A DNA stretch of 64,000 nt, taken from the NCBI RefSeq assembly GCF_009936235.1, contig NZ_AP022314.1, forward strand, positions 3,844,001-3,908,000. Reading direction: 5' to 3'. Both the position numbers and the translations under genes were made by a program. This DNA is from Mycobacterium xenopi. GTDB lineage: Bacteria; Actinomycetota; Actinomycetes; Mycobacteriales; Mycobacteriaceae. Below the pieces are notes generated by a model. The model ran no database searches. It had not been told where the DNA came from and saw only the letters and a program-made list of their open reading frames with translations. Shown here piece by piece: positions 43,735-52,420 of the stretch (its first letter is position 1; every line of letters begins with the position of its first letter).

Positions 43735-45746
43735 ATGCGATATGTCGTTACCGGCGGTACCGGGTTTATCGGGCGGCGGGTCGTATCACGCCTGCTGGAC
43801 ACCCGGCCGGACGCCGAGGTGTGGGTGCTGGTGCGCCGCCCGTCACTGAGCCGCTTCGAACAACTGGCCGCCGACTGGGGTGAGCGGGCAAAGCCGCTCG
43901 TCGGTGACCTGACCGCGGCCGGCCTGGGCCTGACCGACCGCGCGGTGGCCGAGCTGGGAAACGTCGACCATGTGGTGCACTGCGCTGCCGTCTATGACAT
44001 CACCGCCGGCGAGCCCGAGCAGCGCGCCGCCAACGTCGAGGGCACCCGGGCGGTGATCGAGCTGGCACGCCGGCTCGACGCAACCTTGCATCACGTGTCG
44101 TCGATCGCCGTGGCCGGCGAGTTCCGCGGCGAGTACACCGAAGCCGATTTCGACGTCGGTCAGCTGCTGCCGACGCCGTATCACCAGACCAAGTTCGAAG
44201 CCGAACTGCTGGTGCGCTCGACGAAGGGGCTGCGTTACCGCGTGTACCGCCCGGCGGTGGTGGTCGGCGACTCGCGCACCGGGGAGATGGACAAGATCGA
44301 CGGCCCCTACTACTTCTTTCCACTGCTGGCCAAGCTGGCGGCGCTGCCAAGGTTTACCCCGATCATGTTGCCGGACATCGGGCGCACCAACATCGTCCCG
44401 GTCGACTTCGTCGTCAACGCGATAGTGGAACTGATACACGCCGACGGTCGCGACGGGCAGACGTTCCACCTGACCGCACCGAAAACCATTGGACTGCATG
44501 GCATCTACCGCGGCATCGCCGACGCCGCCGGGCTTCCGCCGCTGCGCGGCTCGCTGCCCCGCTCGGCGGCCGCACCGCTGTTGAAGGTACGCGGCCGCGC
44601 CAAGGTGGCGCGCAACATGGTGGCCGCTCAGTTGGGCATTCCGGGCGAGGTCCTCGACGTCGTCGACCTGAAACCCACGTTCATCTCTGACGAGACACGG
44701 AAAGTGTTGCGCGACAGCGGTATCGACGTACCCGAGTTTGCGACATACGCGCCCAGGCTGTGGCGGTACTGGGCCGAGCACCTCGACCCGGACCGGGCCC
44801 GTCGAGGCGACCCCGGCGGGCCGCTGGTGGGCGGCACGTCATCATCACCGGCGCTTCCAGCGGGATCGGCCGGGCCTCGGCGATCGCGGTGGCCGCACGG
44901 GGAGCGACGGTATTCGCGCTGGCACGCAACGCCGAGGCGCTCGACGAACTGGTCGCCGAGATCCGCGCGGCCGGGGGTCAGGCCTACGCCTTCACCTGCG
45001 ATGTCACCGACTCTGCGTCGGTGGAGCACACCGTCAAGGACATCTTGGGCCGGTTCGACCACGTCGACTACCTGGTCAACAATGCCGGCCGGTCGATCCG
45101 CCGCTCAGTGGCCAACGCATGCGACCGGCTGCACGACTACGAGCGCATGATGGCGGTCAACTACTTCGGCGCGGTGCGAATGGTGCTGGCGCTGCTGCCG
45201 CACTGGCGTGAGCGCCGGTTCGGCCACGTCGTCAATATCTCCAGCGGCGGTGTGCAAGCCCGCAGCCCCCGATACAGCGCGTACCTGCCGAGCAAGGCCG
45301 CGCTCGACGCGTTCGCCGACGTCGTTTCCACCGAGACGTTGTCGGACCACATCACGTTCACCAACATCCACATGCCTTTGGTGGCCACGCCGATGATCGT
45401 GCCGTCGCGGCGGCTCAACCCCGTGCCGCCGATCAGTGCCGAGCATGCCGCGGCGATGGTGGTGCGCGCGCTGATCGAAAAGCCCGCGCGCATCGACACC
45501 CCACTCGGTACGCTCGCCGAGACCGGCCACTACGTCGCACCGAAGCTCTCGCGGCGGATCCTGCATCAGCTGTATCTGGGCTACCCGGATTCACCGGCGG
45601 CACGCGGGCTGGCACCGCCCGAACCGGTTGCCGCACAGGGATCTTCGCGACGTAGACCCCGCCGTCCGGTCCGAGCCGTGAGCCGCATGCGGGCGCCTCG
45701 ACCGCTCAAACGGGCGGTGCGGCTGGTGCCAGGCCTGCACTGGTAG
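43735..45746 (+). pseudogene. acrA1: Fatty acyl-CoA reductase AcrA1 (two-domain), frameshifted
   Basis: A two-domain reductase of about 670 residues. The N-terminal extended-SDR domain binds NADP(H) at YVVTGGTGFIGRRVVSRLLD (about 3-22), with the YHQTKFEAELLV catalytic Tyr-Lys. The C-terminal classical SDR domain has VIITGASSGIGRASAIAV, LVNNAGRSIRRS and the active-site region YSAYLPSKAALDAF. The join breaks at 44830-44834 (GGGCGGC): one added base restores LVGRHVIITG. Family members reduce very-long-chain fatty acyl-CoA to aldehyde or alcohol for wax-type lipids. If the shift is real only the first domain is made. The C-terminus is Arg-rich (RRRPRRPVRA). Confidence 0.86.
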
Positions 45747-45792
45747 CGCTGTTCGACGTTTAGCCCCAGGGCCTTCCAGGTATCCCGGCGGG

Positions 45793-46485
45793 ATGCGGGC
45801 AGACCGGTTGATCGCGTCCGTGGGTGTCTGCGTGATACCTGGGGCCGAACTGGTAAGGCGCCTGGGCGTCGGCGGCGACGGGTGGGCCCGGTTCGCCGCG
45901 CATTGGGAGGACCTGGCGCCGGACCGTTACGCAGCCGAGCTGGGCCAGTGCCGTCTGCGCCGCTACGGTCGCTATTGGTTGCGTGACGGGGTCGCGGCGC
46001 CGATGCCCACCGGCGCCTTTGTCCAGCCGCAGGAGTCCAACCCGCTCTACATCGACCGGGATCGCCATTTCGAGCCGCTGACCGACGCGTTTGCGCGTGA
46101 TCCCGTGCTGTCGAGGTTGCTGACGTTGCTGGGCCAGTTCGCCTGTGCTCTCGAGCGTGTTCCCGAGTGGAACGTCAAGGTGCACCCGTTCCGGGTGGTC
46201 GCATCGGGCGACAGGGCAGCACAGCCCACACCGGAAGGGCTGCACCGCGACGGGGTGACGCTCGTCAGCTCGCTGCTGGTCGGGCGGCGCAACGCTATCG
46301 GGGGTGAGAGCTCGGTAGTTGACGTGGCGGGCCGTGGGCTGCTGACGACGACGCTCTGCGAGCCTGGCACGCTGCTGCTGGTCGACGACCGGCGAACAAT
46401 GCACGCGGTCTCGCCGATCCGGCCGCGCGACCGCGCCGCGCCCGCGCAGCGCGACGTGCTGGTCATCACCTTTGCTCCGACCTAG
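45793..46485 (+). CDS. 2OG-Fe(II) oxygenase-like protein
   Basis: A 230-residue protein resembling the bacterial 2-oxoglutarate/Fe(II) family that includes isoleucine 4-hydroxylase (BsmA/IDO type). The HxD iron ligands are in PTPEGLHRDGVTLVSSLLVGRRN (about 153-175), the distal His in VDDRRTMHAVSPIRP (about 200-206) and the 2OG-binding Arg in QRDVLVITFAPT at the end. RYGRYWLRDG at about 56-65 is typical of the family. From memory, M. tuberculosis has cmaA1 at this place, so this is a replacement gene. Substrate (free amino acid or peptide) unknown. Confidence 0.8.
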   Translation: MRADRLIASVGVCVIPGAELVRRLGVGGDGWARFAAHWEDLAPDRYAAELGQCRLRRYGRYWLRDGVAAPMPTGAFVQPQESNPLYIDRDRHFEPLTDAFARDPVLSRLLTLLGQFACALERVPEWNVKVHPFRVVASGDRAAQPTPEGLHRDGVTLVSSLLVGRRNAIGGESSVVDVAGRGLLTTTLCEPGTLLLVDDRRTMHAVSPIRPRDRAAPAQRDVLVITFAPT

Positions 46486-46509
46486 CCGGCGCCCGGTATC
46501 GTTGCCGTG

Positions 46510-47538
46510 ATGAACGCAGTGTCACCGGTTTTCGCCGACGTCGACACCGGCGTGGACGACGCGATCGCACTGGTCTACCTGCTGGCTAGCCCGGACGCCG
46601 AGCTGGTCGGCATCGCCTCCACAGGAGGAAACGTTGCGGTAGACCAGGTTTGCGTCAATAACCTCGGTCTGCTCGAGCTGTGCCGAGCCGACGACGTGCC
46701 GGTGTCCAAAGGCGCCGACCAGCCGCTGGGTTGTCCGTTGAGTACACCCGGGAAAGCTCACGGCCCCAACGGCTTAGGGTATGCCGAGGTGCCGCCGAGC
46801 AAGCGCCGGCTCACGGGTTACGACGCCGCGACCGCGTGGGTGCGGGCAGCGCGGGCCCATCCCGGGGAGTTGATCGGGGTGGCCACCGGCCCGCTGACCA
46901 ACCTGGCACTGGCCCTGCGCGCCGAGCCGGCGCTGCCGACCCTGCTACGCCGGCTGGTGATCATGGGCGGTGCCTACGACTACCGGGGTAACACCAATCC
47001 GGTGGCCGAGTGGAACATCAAAGTGGACCCCGAGGCCGCGGCCGAAGTCTTCGCCGGCTGGGCCGTTGAGCCGCAACACCTTCCGATTCTGTGCGGGTTG
47101 GACTTGACCCGGCACATCGCGATGACCCCGGAGATTCTGGCGAAACTGGCGGCGGCCGCAGGCACGACCACGACGGTGATGAGCGCAGACGACGAGCGCG
47201 GCACCCGCTCGTCGGCATCCAATCCGCTGATCCGGGTGATCGAAGACGCGATGCGGTTCTACTTCGAATCCCACGTAGACCACGGCCATGGCTACCTGGC
47301 CTACCTGCACGATCCGCTGGCCGCCGCGGTCGCGCTGGACCCCGACCTGATACGGACGCAGCCAGCCACGGTCGACGTCGAACTCGCCGGGACACTGACC
47401 CGCGGCATGACGGTGACCGACTGGTCGGGCAGTTGGTGCCGAAAACCGAACGCGCTCATCGGTGTTGGTGTCGATCCGGCGGAGTTCTTCGAGCGGCTCA
47501 TCGACCGGGTCGGGCGGTTCGCGCGGCGGCTGGGTTGA
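46510..47538 (+). CDS. iunH: Inosine-uridine-preferring nucleoside hydrolase
   Basis: A 342-residue nucleoside N-ribohydrolase that splits ribonucleosides to base and ribose for purine/pyrimidine salvage. The Ca2+-binding N-terminal motif DVDTGVDDAIALVYLLASPD (about 9-28) is complete. Further landmarks are VATGPLTNLALALRAEP, VIMGGAYDYRGNTNPVAEWNIKVDPEAA (about 154-181) with the ribose-binding Asn/Glu, and LHDPLAAAVALDPDLI with the His-Asp pair. Start ATG follows a GTG that is also possible. Confidence 0.94.
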   Translation: MNAVSPVFADVDTGVDDAIALVYLLASPDAELVGIASTGGNVAVDQVCVNNLGLLELCRADDVPVSKGADQPLGCPLSTPGKAHGPNGLGYAEVPPSKRRLTGYDAATAWVRAARAHPGELIGVATGPLTNLALALRAEPALPTLLRRLVIMGGAYDYRGNTNPVAEWNIKVDPEAAAEVFAGWAVEPQHLPILCGLDLTRHIAMTPEILAKLAAAAGTTTTVMSADDERGTRSSASNPLIRVIEDAMRFYFESHVDHGHGYLAYLHDPLAAAVALDPDLIRTQPATVDVELAGTLTRGMTVTDWSGSWCRKPNALIGVGVDPAEFFERLIDRVGRFARRLG

Positions 47539-47571
47539 GTGCGCTACCCGGCTCGCCGGACGTGAATCACG

Positions 47572-49140
47572 CTACTCGTAGATTCCCTCCAGATACCACC
47601 GCCTTTGCCGGTAGCACAGCAGCAGCGCACGCTCGCTCTCGAGCAACACCTGCATGCGGGCGGTGCGGCCCCTGGCCTGCTCTGGATCCCACCACCGCTC
47701 GTCGACCGGCCAGGGTCCGGCCCACCACCGCAGCCTGTCGTCACAACCGTGCGCGGTCAGCCGTGCCGGATCAGCCGAGAACAGCCCCCGGTTGGTCACC
47801 CGCACCGGATTTCCCTGGGCGTCAAGCAGTTCCACCGGATCGTCGAGCAGCACCGTCGGCGACGGCTCGGGCAGCTGACCGGGCCATGGCCGGCGTGGGT
47901 CGGCCCGGGCCACCGGCTCGTCGCCCAGCGGCGTCAGCGTGATGCGTTCGGCGGGCCCGCGACCGCCGGACAGCACCGGCACCTGCACCGCCTCCGGGCC
48001 GAGCAGCCCCTGCACCCGCACCAGCGCCCGGCGCGCCCGCAGCCTGTCTTCCTCACCGAGACCGCCCCATAACGGCAACTGCAGCGCCTCGGCGGACACC
48101 ACCTCGATCGGCTGCAGCCGCAACAGCGTCACCGGCGCGGTGGGCCGCTCGTCGGCGGTCCGGTTGTTCAGCCACCCGTCGAGCTGCCAGCGCACCCGGT
48201 CGGCGGTGGCATCCTCGGTCAGCGGCTCGGCACACCGCCATACCCGTTGCAGCTCTTCGCCGTTGGCGGTGACGGCGTTGATGGCCAGCCGGGTGCAGCC
48301 CACCCCGGCGGCCATCAACGTTTGATGCAGCGTGGCGGCCAGCGAGCGCCCGGCGAAGGCCGCGGCGTCGACGCGGTCGATCGGCGGATCGCAGGGCAGC
48401 ACGGCGTCGAGATCCGGCGGCGGCTCACGCCCGCACGGCGGGCGCTCCGGCTCTCCGCGGGCGAATCGGTGCGCGGCCACCGCGTCGGCGCCGAATCGGG
48501 ATGCCACGTCGGTGCGCGGCAGCGCAGCGAACTGCCCGATGGTGCGAATTCCCATCCGCCACAACAGGTCTACCAGTTCTTCTCGGCCCGGGCCGGACAG
48601 GCTGGGCTCGGCGGCCAGTTGACGGATCGACAGCGCCGACAAAAATCGCGCGTCTTCTCCCGGCCCCACAATCCGGCCCGCCCGCGCGGCGAAGACTGCG
48701 GTGGACAACTGGTCGGCGACGCCGACCTGACACTCGGCACCGGCCGCTGAACTCACGGCCACCGCGTCGATCAGCCGCTCGGCCACCTGCTGCTCGGAGC
48801 CGAAATAGCGAGCCGCCCCGCGCACCGACAACACCACCAGCCCAGGCCGCAGCACCTCGGCGCCGGGCACCAGATCGTCCACCGCCGCGATCACCCGCTC
48901 GAACAAGCGGGCATCGCGGTCGGTGTCTGCGGCGACGACGTGCAGTTGCGGGCAGCGGGCCGTCGCCTCCCGCCGCCGCAGCCCCCGCACCACGCCCGCC
49001 GACCGGGCCGCCGACGAGCAGGCGATCACCCGGTTGGCCAGGGTGACCGCGACCGGGGCCGTCGCGGGTAGGCCTGCGGCCGCCGCCGCGGCGACCGCAG
49101 GCCAGTCCATGCACCAGATCGCCAGCACCCGGGAGGACAC
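47572..49140 (-). CDS. imuB: ImuB, mutasome Y-family-like protein
   Basis: A 522-residue Y-family polymerase homologue that lacks polymerase activity in this family and links the mutasome to the sliding clamp. The N-terminus AIWCMDWPAVAAAAAAGLP retains only a partial active-site motif. The clamp-binding motif QLPLWGG is at about residues 344-350. The C-terminal end RWWDPEQARGRTARMQVLLES and RQRRWYLEGIYE is the part that interacts with ImuA' and DnaE2 in M. tuberculosis. It lies 9 bp after imuA' and should be co-transcribed from the SOS promoter upstream of that gene. Confidence 0.93.
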   Translation of the reverse strand: MSSRVLAIWCMDWPAVAAAAAAGLPATAPVAVTLANRVIACSSAARSAGVVRGLRRREATARCPQLHVVAADTDRDARLFERVIAAVDDLVPGAEVLRPGLVVLSVRGAARYFGSEQQVAERLIDAVAVSSAAGAECQVGVADQLSTAVFAARAGRIVGPGEDARFLSALSIRQLAAEPSLSGPGREELVDLLWRMGIRTIGQFAALPRTDVASRFGADAVAAHRFARGEPERPPCGREPPPDLDAVLPCDPPIDRVDAAAFAGRSLAATLHQTLMAAGVGCTRLAINAVTANGEELQRVWRCAEPLTEDATADRVRWQLDGWLNNRTADERPTAPVTLLRLQPIEVVSAEALQLPLWGGLGEEDRLRARRALVRVQGLLGPEAVQVPVLSGGRGPAERITLTPLGDEPVARADPRRPWPGQLPEPSPTVLLDDPVELLDAQGNPVRVTNRGLFSADPARLTAHGCDDRLRWWAGPWPVDERWWDPEQARGRTARMQVLLESERALLLCYRQRRWYLEGIYE

Positions 49141-49149
49141 CGCCCCACC

Positions 49150-49782
49150 TCACCCGGTCCGCGCCCTGATTGCGCGCCCCTGTGTGCTCACGTCGAGCCG
49201 CACCCTGCTGATCCGACCGAAACCAGGTGCGCCACAGGTGGTTTCGTAACCACAGACCCGGGCCTCCAGCCGCATCGACGCCCCATGCCAATCGCCGTCG
49301 GTGACCAGCAGGGTGCAGCCTTTCTGACGGGCGCGGGCCGTTACCGCCCGTGCCCGGGTCAACGACACCGACCGTCCACCTAGGCCCAGGACGACCAGAT
49401 CCATTCCGTCCATGAGTACCGCGGCGACCTCCACCGGATCGGTCCCGGGATCGGGGATCACCGCGAGCCGGCTTAGGTCCGCCCCCATCTCCACCGCGGC
49501 CAGCAAACCGATGTCCGGCTGGCCGACGATGGCCGCGTTCCCGCCGGCGGCCGTCACCGCGGCCACCATCCCCAGCAGCAGCGACCGGGCTCCCGAGACC
49601 ACCGCGACCGTTCCACGCGGCAGCGCGCCAGGCAGCGTCTTGGCCAGCAGCTGCGGGATAGGAAGCGTGGTTTCCGACTCCGGCAGCCAGTCCCTCGACT
49701 CGCCCTTCCCGGACACCGCCGCCATCTGTCGACGCAGCAGTTTCAGCTGCTCAGCACGGTCTTGCACGGCAACCGCTGACAT
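49150..49782 (-). CDS. imuA': ImuA', RecA-like mutasome protein
   Basis: A 210-residue RecA-fold protein, partner of ImuB and DnaE2 in damage-induced mutagenesis. VQDRAEQLKLLRRQMAAVSG opens the protein, and the RecA-like core includes LPRGTVAVVSGARSLLLGMVAAVTAAGG, where the Walker A motif is degenerate as in the family, and VVLGLGGRSVSLTRARAVTARARQKG. The ATG at 49782 is used; a GTG three codons upstream is possible. The SOS box is 20-35 bases upstream. Confidence 0.92.
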   Translation of the reverse strand: MSAVAVQDRAEQLKLLRRQMAAVSGKGESRDWLPESETTLPIPQLLAKTLPGALPRGTVAVVSGARSLLLGMVAAVTAAGGNAAIVGQPDIGLLAAVEMGADLSRLAVIPDPGTDPVEVAAVLMDGMDLVVLGLGGRSVSLTRARAVTARARQKGCTLLVTDGDWHGASMRLEARVCGYETTCGAPGFGRISRVRLDVSTQGRAIRARTG

Positions 49783-49801
49783 AGACAACACTCACTGACT
49801 C

Positions 49802-49817
49802 TCGAATGTATGTTCGA
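49802..49817 (-). promoter_or_regulatory. LexA binding site (SOS box) of imuA'-imuB
   Basis: TCGAATGTATGTTCGA matches TCGAAC(N4)GTTCGA with one difference (T for C at the sixth base). It is 20 bases upstream of the imuA' ATG. Together with the dnaE2 box it places the whole mutasome under LexA. Confidence 0.88.
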
Positions 49818-49977
49818 TTATCCGTGAGTCAACACCCGCCCACCGACAACCGTCAAGCAACGACAGGGGCCGCTTTATGCCATCGATACAGGTGGGGCAA
49901 ATGGTGTTCCTGTGGGCTGGCGGCGCGCGAGTCCCTTCGGCGTGCCATCGCGACCAGTTAAAGGTCGCGAAAGCCCG

Positions 49978-51534
49978 TTACTCCCATTCGATCGTGGCCG
50001 GCGGCTTGCTGGTGATGTCCAGCACCACGCGGTTGACCTCGGCGACCTCGTTGGTGATCCGGGTGGAGATGCGCTCCAGCACGTCGTAGGGCACCCGGGT
50101 CCAGTCGGCGGTCATGGCGTCTTCGCTTGACACCGGGCGCAACACGATCGGGTGCCCGTAGGTGCGGTCGTCGCCCTGCACCCCGACCGAGCGGATGTCG
50201 GCCAGCAGCACCACCGGGCACTGCCAGATCTGGCCGTCCAGCCCCGCCGCGGTCAACTCCTCGCGCGCGATCGCGTCGGCGCGCCGCAGGACGTCCAGCC
50301 GCGCCGCAGTAACCTCGCCCACGATCCGAACCGCCAGACCTGGACCCGGAAACGGTTGGCGCGCAACGATTTCCTCGGGCAGCCCCAATTCCCGCCCGAC
50401 CGCGCGCACCTCGTCTTTGAACAGCAGCCGCAGCGGCTCGACGAGTTTGAACTTCAGGTCGCCGGGCAGCCCACCGACGTTGTGGTGGCTCTTGATGTTG
50501 GCCGCACCGGCGCCGCCGCCGGATTCCACCACGTCCGGGTACAGGGTGCCCTGCACCAAGAACTCGACCTCGGTATCGCGGGACATCAGGTCACGCACGG
50601 CGCCCTCGAAGGCCCGGATGAATTGCCGGCCGATGATCTTGCGCTTGCCCTCGGGGTTGGTCACCCCGGTCAGCGCCTCGAGGAAGGTCGCCGCCGCGTC
50701 GACGGTGACCAGGTTGGCGCCGGTGGCGGCGACGAAATCGCGCTGCACTTGTGCGCGTTCCCCGGCGCGCAGCAGCCCGTGGTCGACGAACACACACGTC
50801 AACTTCTCGCCGATCGCGCGCTGCACCAGCGCCGCGGCGACGGCCGAATCCACCCCGCCGGACAGGCCGCAGATCGCATGCCCCTGACCGATCTGGCCCC
50901 GCACCTGTTCGATGAGCGTGTCGGCAATGTTGGCGGGCGTCCATTCCGCGCCGATGCCGGCGAACTCGTGCAGAAACCGGCTCAGTACCTGTTGCCCGTG
51001 CGGGCTGTGCATCACCTCGGGGTGGTATTGCACGCCCGCCAGCCGCCGGGCCCGGTCCTCGAAGGCGGCCACCGGGGAACCCGCGCTGGTGGCCACCACG
51101 GCGAATCCCTGCGGTGCGGCGGTGACGGCGTCGCCGTGGCTCATCCACACCGGCTGGGTAGCCGGCAGGTCGGCGTGCAGGTCGCCGCCGGTGACGGTCA
51201 GCTCGGTGCGGCCGTACTCACTGGTGCCAGTGCGTGCGACGGTCCCGCCGAGGGTCTGCGCCATGGCCTGAAAGCCGTAACAGATACCGAACACCGGGAC
51301 GTTCAAGTCGAAGAGCGCCGGGTCGAGCTGCGGGGCGCCCTCGGCGTAGACGCTGGCCGGTCCGCCGGAGAGCACGATCGCCTGGGGGTCGCGCGCCTTG
51401 ATTTCTTCCACCGTGGCGGTGTGCGGGATGACCTCCGAGAACACCCGCGCTTCGCGCACCCGTCGGGCGATCAACTGCGCATACTGCGCGCCGAAGTCGA
51501 CCACCAGCACGGGCCGAGGAGATGCGGATTCCAC
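49978..51534 (-). CDS. guaA: GMP synthase (glutamine-hydrolysing)
   Basis: A 518-residue two-domain GuaA, making GMP from XMP, ATP and glutamine. The class I amidotransferase domain (about 1-195) has PVFGICYGFQAMAQTLGG with the nucleophile Cys and GVQYHPEVMHS with the catalytic His. The ATP-pyrophosphatase domain has the P-loop CGLSGGVDSAVAAALVQRAIG (about 224-244) and the C-terminal dimerisation domain ends DITSKPPATIEWE. With guaB2 and guaB3 in the same window it marks the purine branch to GMP. The gap 49818-49977 upstream of imuA' and downstream of guaA has no gene. Confidence 0.97.
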   Translation of the reverse strand: MESASPRPVLVVDFGAQYAQLIARRVREARVFSEVIPHTATVEEIKARDPQAIVLSGGPASVYAEGAPQLDPALFDLNVPVFGICYGFQAMAQTLGGTVARTGTSEYGRTELTVTGGDLHADLPATQPVWMSHGDAVTAAPQGFAVVATSAGSPVAAFEDRARRLAGVQYHPEVMHSPHGQQVLSRFLHEFAGIGAEWTPANIADTLIEQVRGQIGQGHAICGLSGGVDSAVAAALVQRAIGEKLTCVFVDHGLLRAGERAQVQRDFVAATGANLVTVDAAATFLEALTGVTNPEGKRKIIGRQFIRAFEGAVRDLMSRDTEVEFLVQGTLYPDVVESGGGAGAANIKSHHNVGGLPGDLKFKLVEPLRLLFKDEVRAVGRELGLPEEIVARQPFPGPGLAVRIVGEVTAARLDVLRRADAIAREELTAAGLDGQIWQCPVVLLADIRSVGVQGDDRTYGHPIVLRPVSSEDAMTADWTRVPYDVLERISTRITNEVAEVNRVVLDITSKPPATIEWE

Positions 51535-51643
51535 CGGATCAGTCTAGGTGCGCCACGACACCCGACCGTGCTGAAGCATCGAGTTGGGTCGTGCGCGCGA
51601 AAGCGCCGCCTGGGGATGCGTGGCATGGTGAAGTGGTATCGCC

Positions 51644-52411
51644 GTGGATTGCCCTCAGCCGGAAGCGAGGTGGCCTGTGCTGGGTCTGCCAGATGCGGTG
51701 CACGCGTGTCTGTTCGACCTTGACGGTGTGCTGACCGACACCGCCAGCGTGCACACTAAGGCCTGGAAAGCCATGTTCGACGAGTATCTTCGCCAGCGTG
51801 CCGAACGCACCGGCGAAGAGTTCGTACCGTTCGATCCAGGCGCGGACTACCGTCAATACGTCGACGGTAAGAAACGCGAAGACGGGGTCCGCTCGTTTTT
51901 GGCCAGCCGAGGTATCGAATTACCCGAAGGCAGCCCGGATGATCCCCCCGACGCCGAAACCGTTTGCGGCCTGGGCAACCGCAAAAACGAAGCCTTTCAA
52001 CAGACTATGCGGCAAGACGGTGTCGAGGTGTTCGACGGCTCCCGGCGCTACCTGGAGGCGGTCGCCGACGCCGGTCTCGGCATCGCGGTTGTGTCGTCGA
52101 GCGCCAACACCCGAGACGTGCTCAAACTCACCGGGCTCGACCGGTTCGTCCAGCAGCTGGTCGACGGCGTGACCTTGCAAGAGGAACACCTCGCCGGCAA
52201 GCCGGCCCCGGATTCCTTCCTGCGGGCCGCCGAACTGCTCGGCGTCGCGCCGCAAGAGGCTGCGGTGTTCGAGGACGCCCTGTCCGGCGTGGCCGCCGGC
52301 CGCGCGGGAAACTTCGGTTATGTCGTGGGGATCGACCGGCTGGGCCATGCGGAGGACTTGCGCCGCAACGGTGCCGACGTCGTCGTCACCGACCTCGCGG
52401 AACTGCTGTAG
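51644..52411 (+). CDS. HAD-family beta-phosphoglucomutase-like protein (Rv3400-like)
   Basis: A HAD phosphatase-fold enzyme of about 255 residues. The nucleophile motif is VHACLFDLDGVLTDTASVHTKAW (two Asp, about 21-24), followed by YVDGKKREDGVRSFLASRG as cap, AVVSSSANTRDV (motif II), the lysine in GKPAPDSFLRA and the acidic pair in AVFEDALSGVAAGRAGNFG. Beta-phosphoglucomutase interconverts beta-glucose-1-P and glucose-6-P. It pairs naturally with the next gene, a GH65 phosphorylase that would release beta-glucose-1-P. Start GTG is uncertain: MVKWYRR at 51625 in another frame resembles the family N-terminus, so the start may lie there with a frame change. Confidence 0.86.
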   Translation: MDCPQPEARWPVLGLPDAVHACLFDLDGVLTDTASVHTKAWKAMFDEYLRQRAERTGEEFVPFDPGADYRQYVDGKKREDGVRSFLASRGIELPEGSPDDPPDAETVCGLGNRKNEAFQQTMRQDGVEVFDGSRRYLEAVADAGLGIAVVSSSANTRDVLKLTGLDRFVQQLVDGVTLQEEHLAGKPAPDSFLRAAELLGVAPQEAAVFEDALSGVAAGRAGNFGYVVGIDRLGHAEDLRRNGADVVVTDLAELL

Positions 52412-52420
52412 GGAACGATC

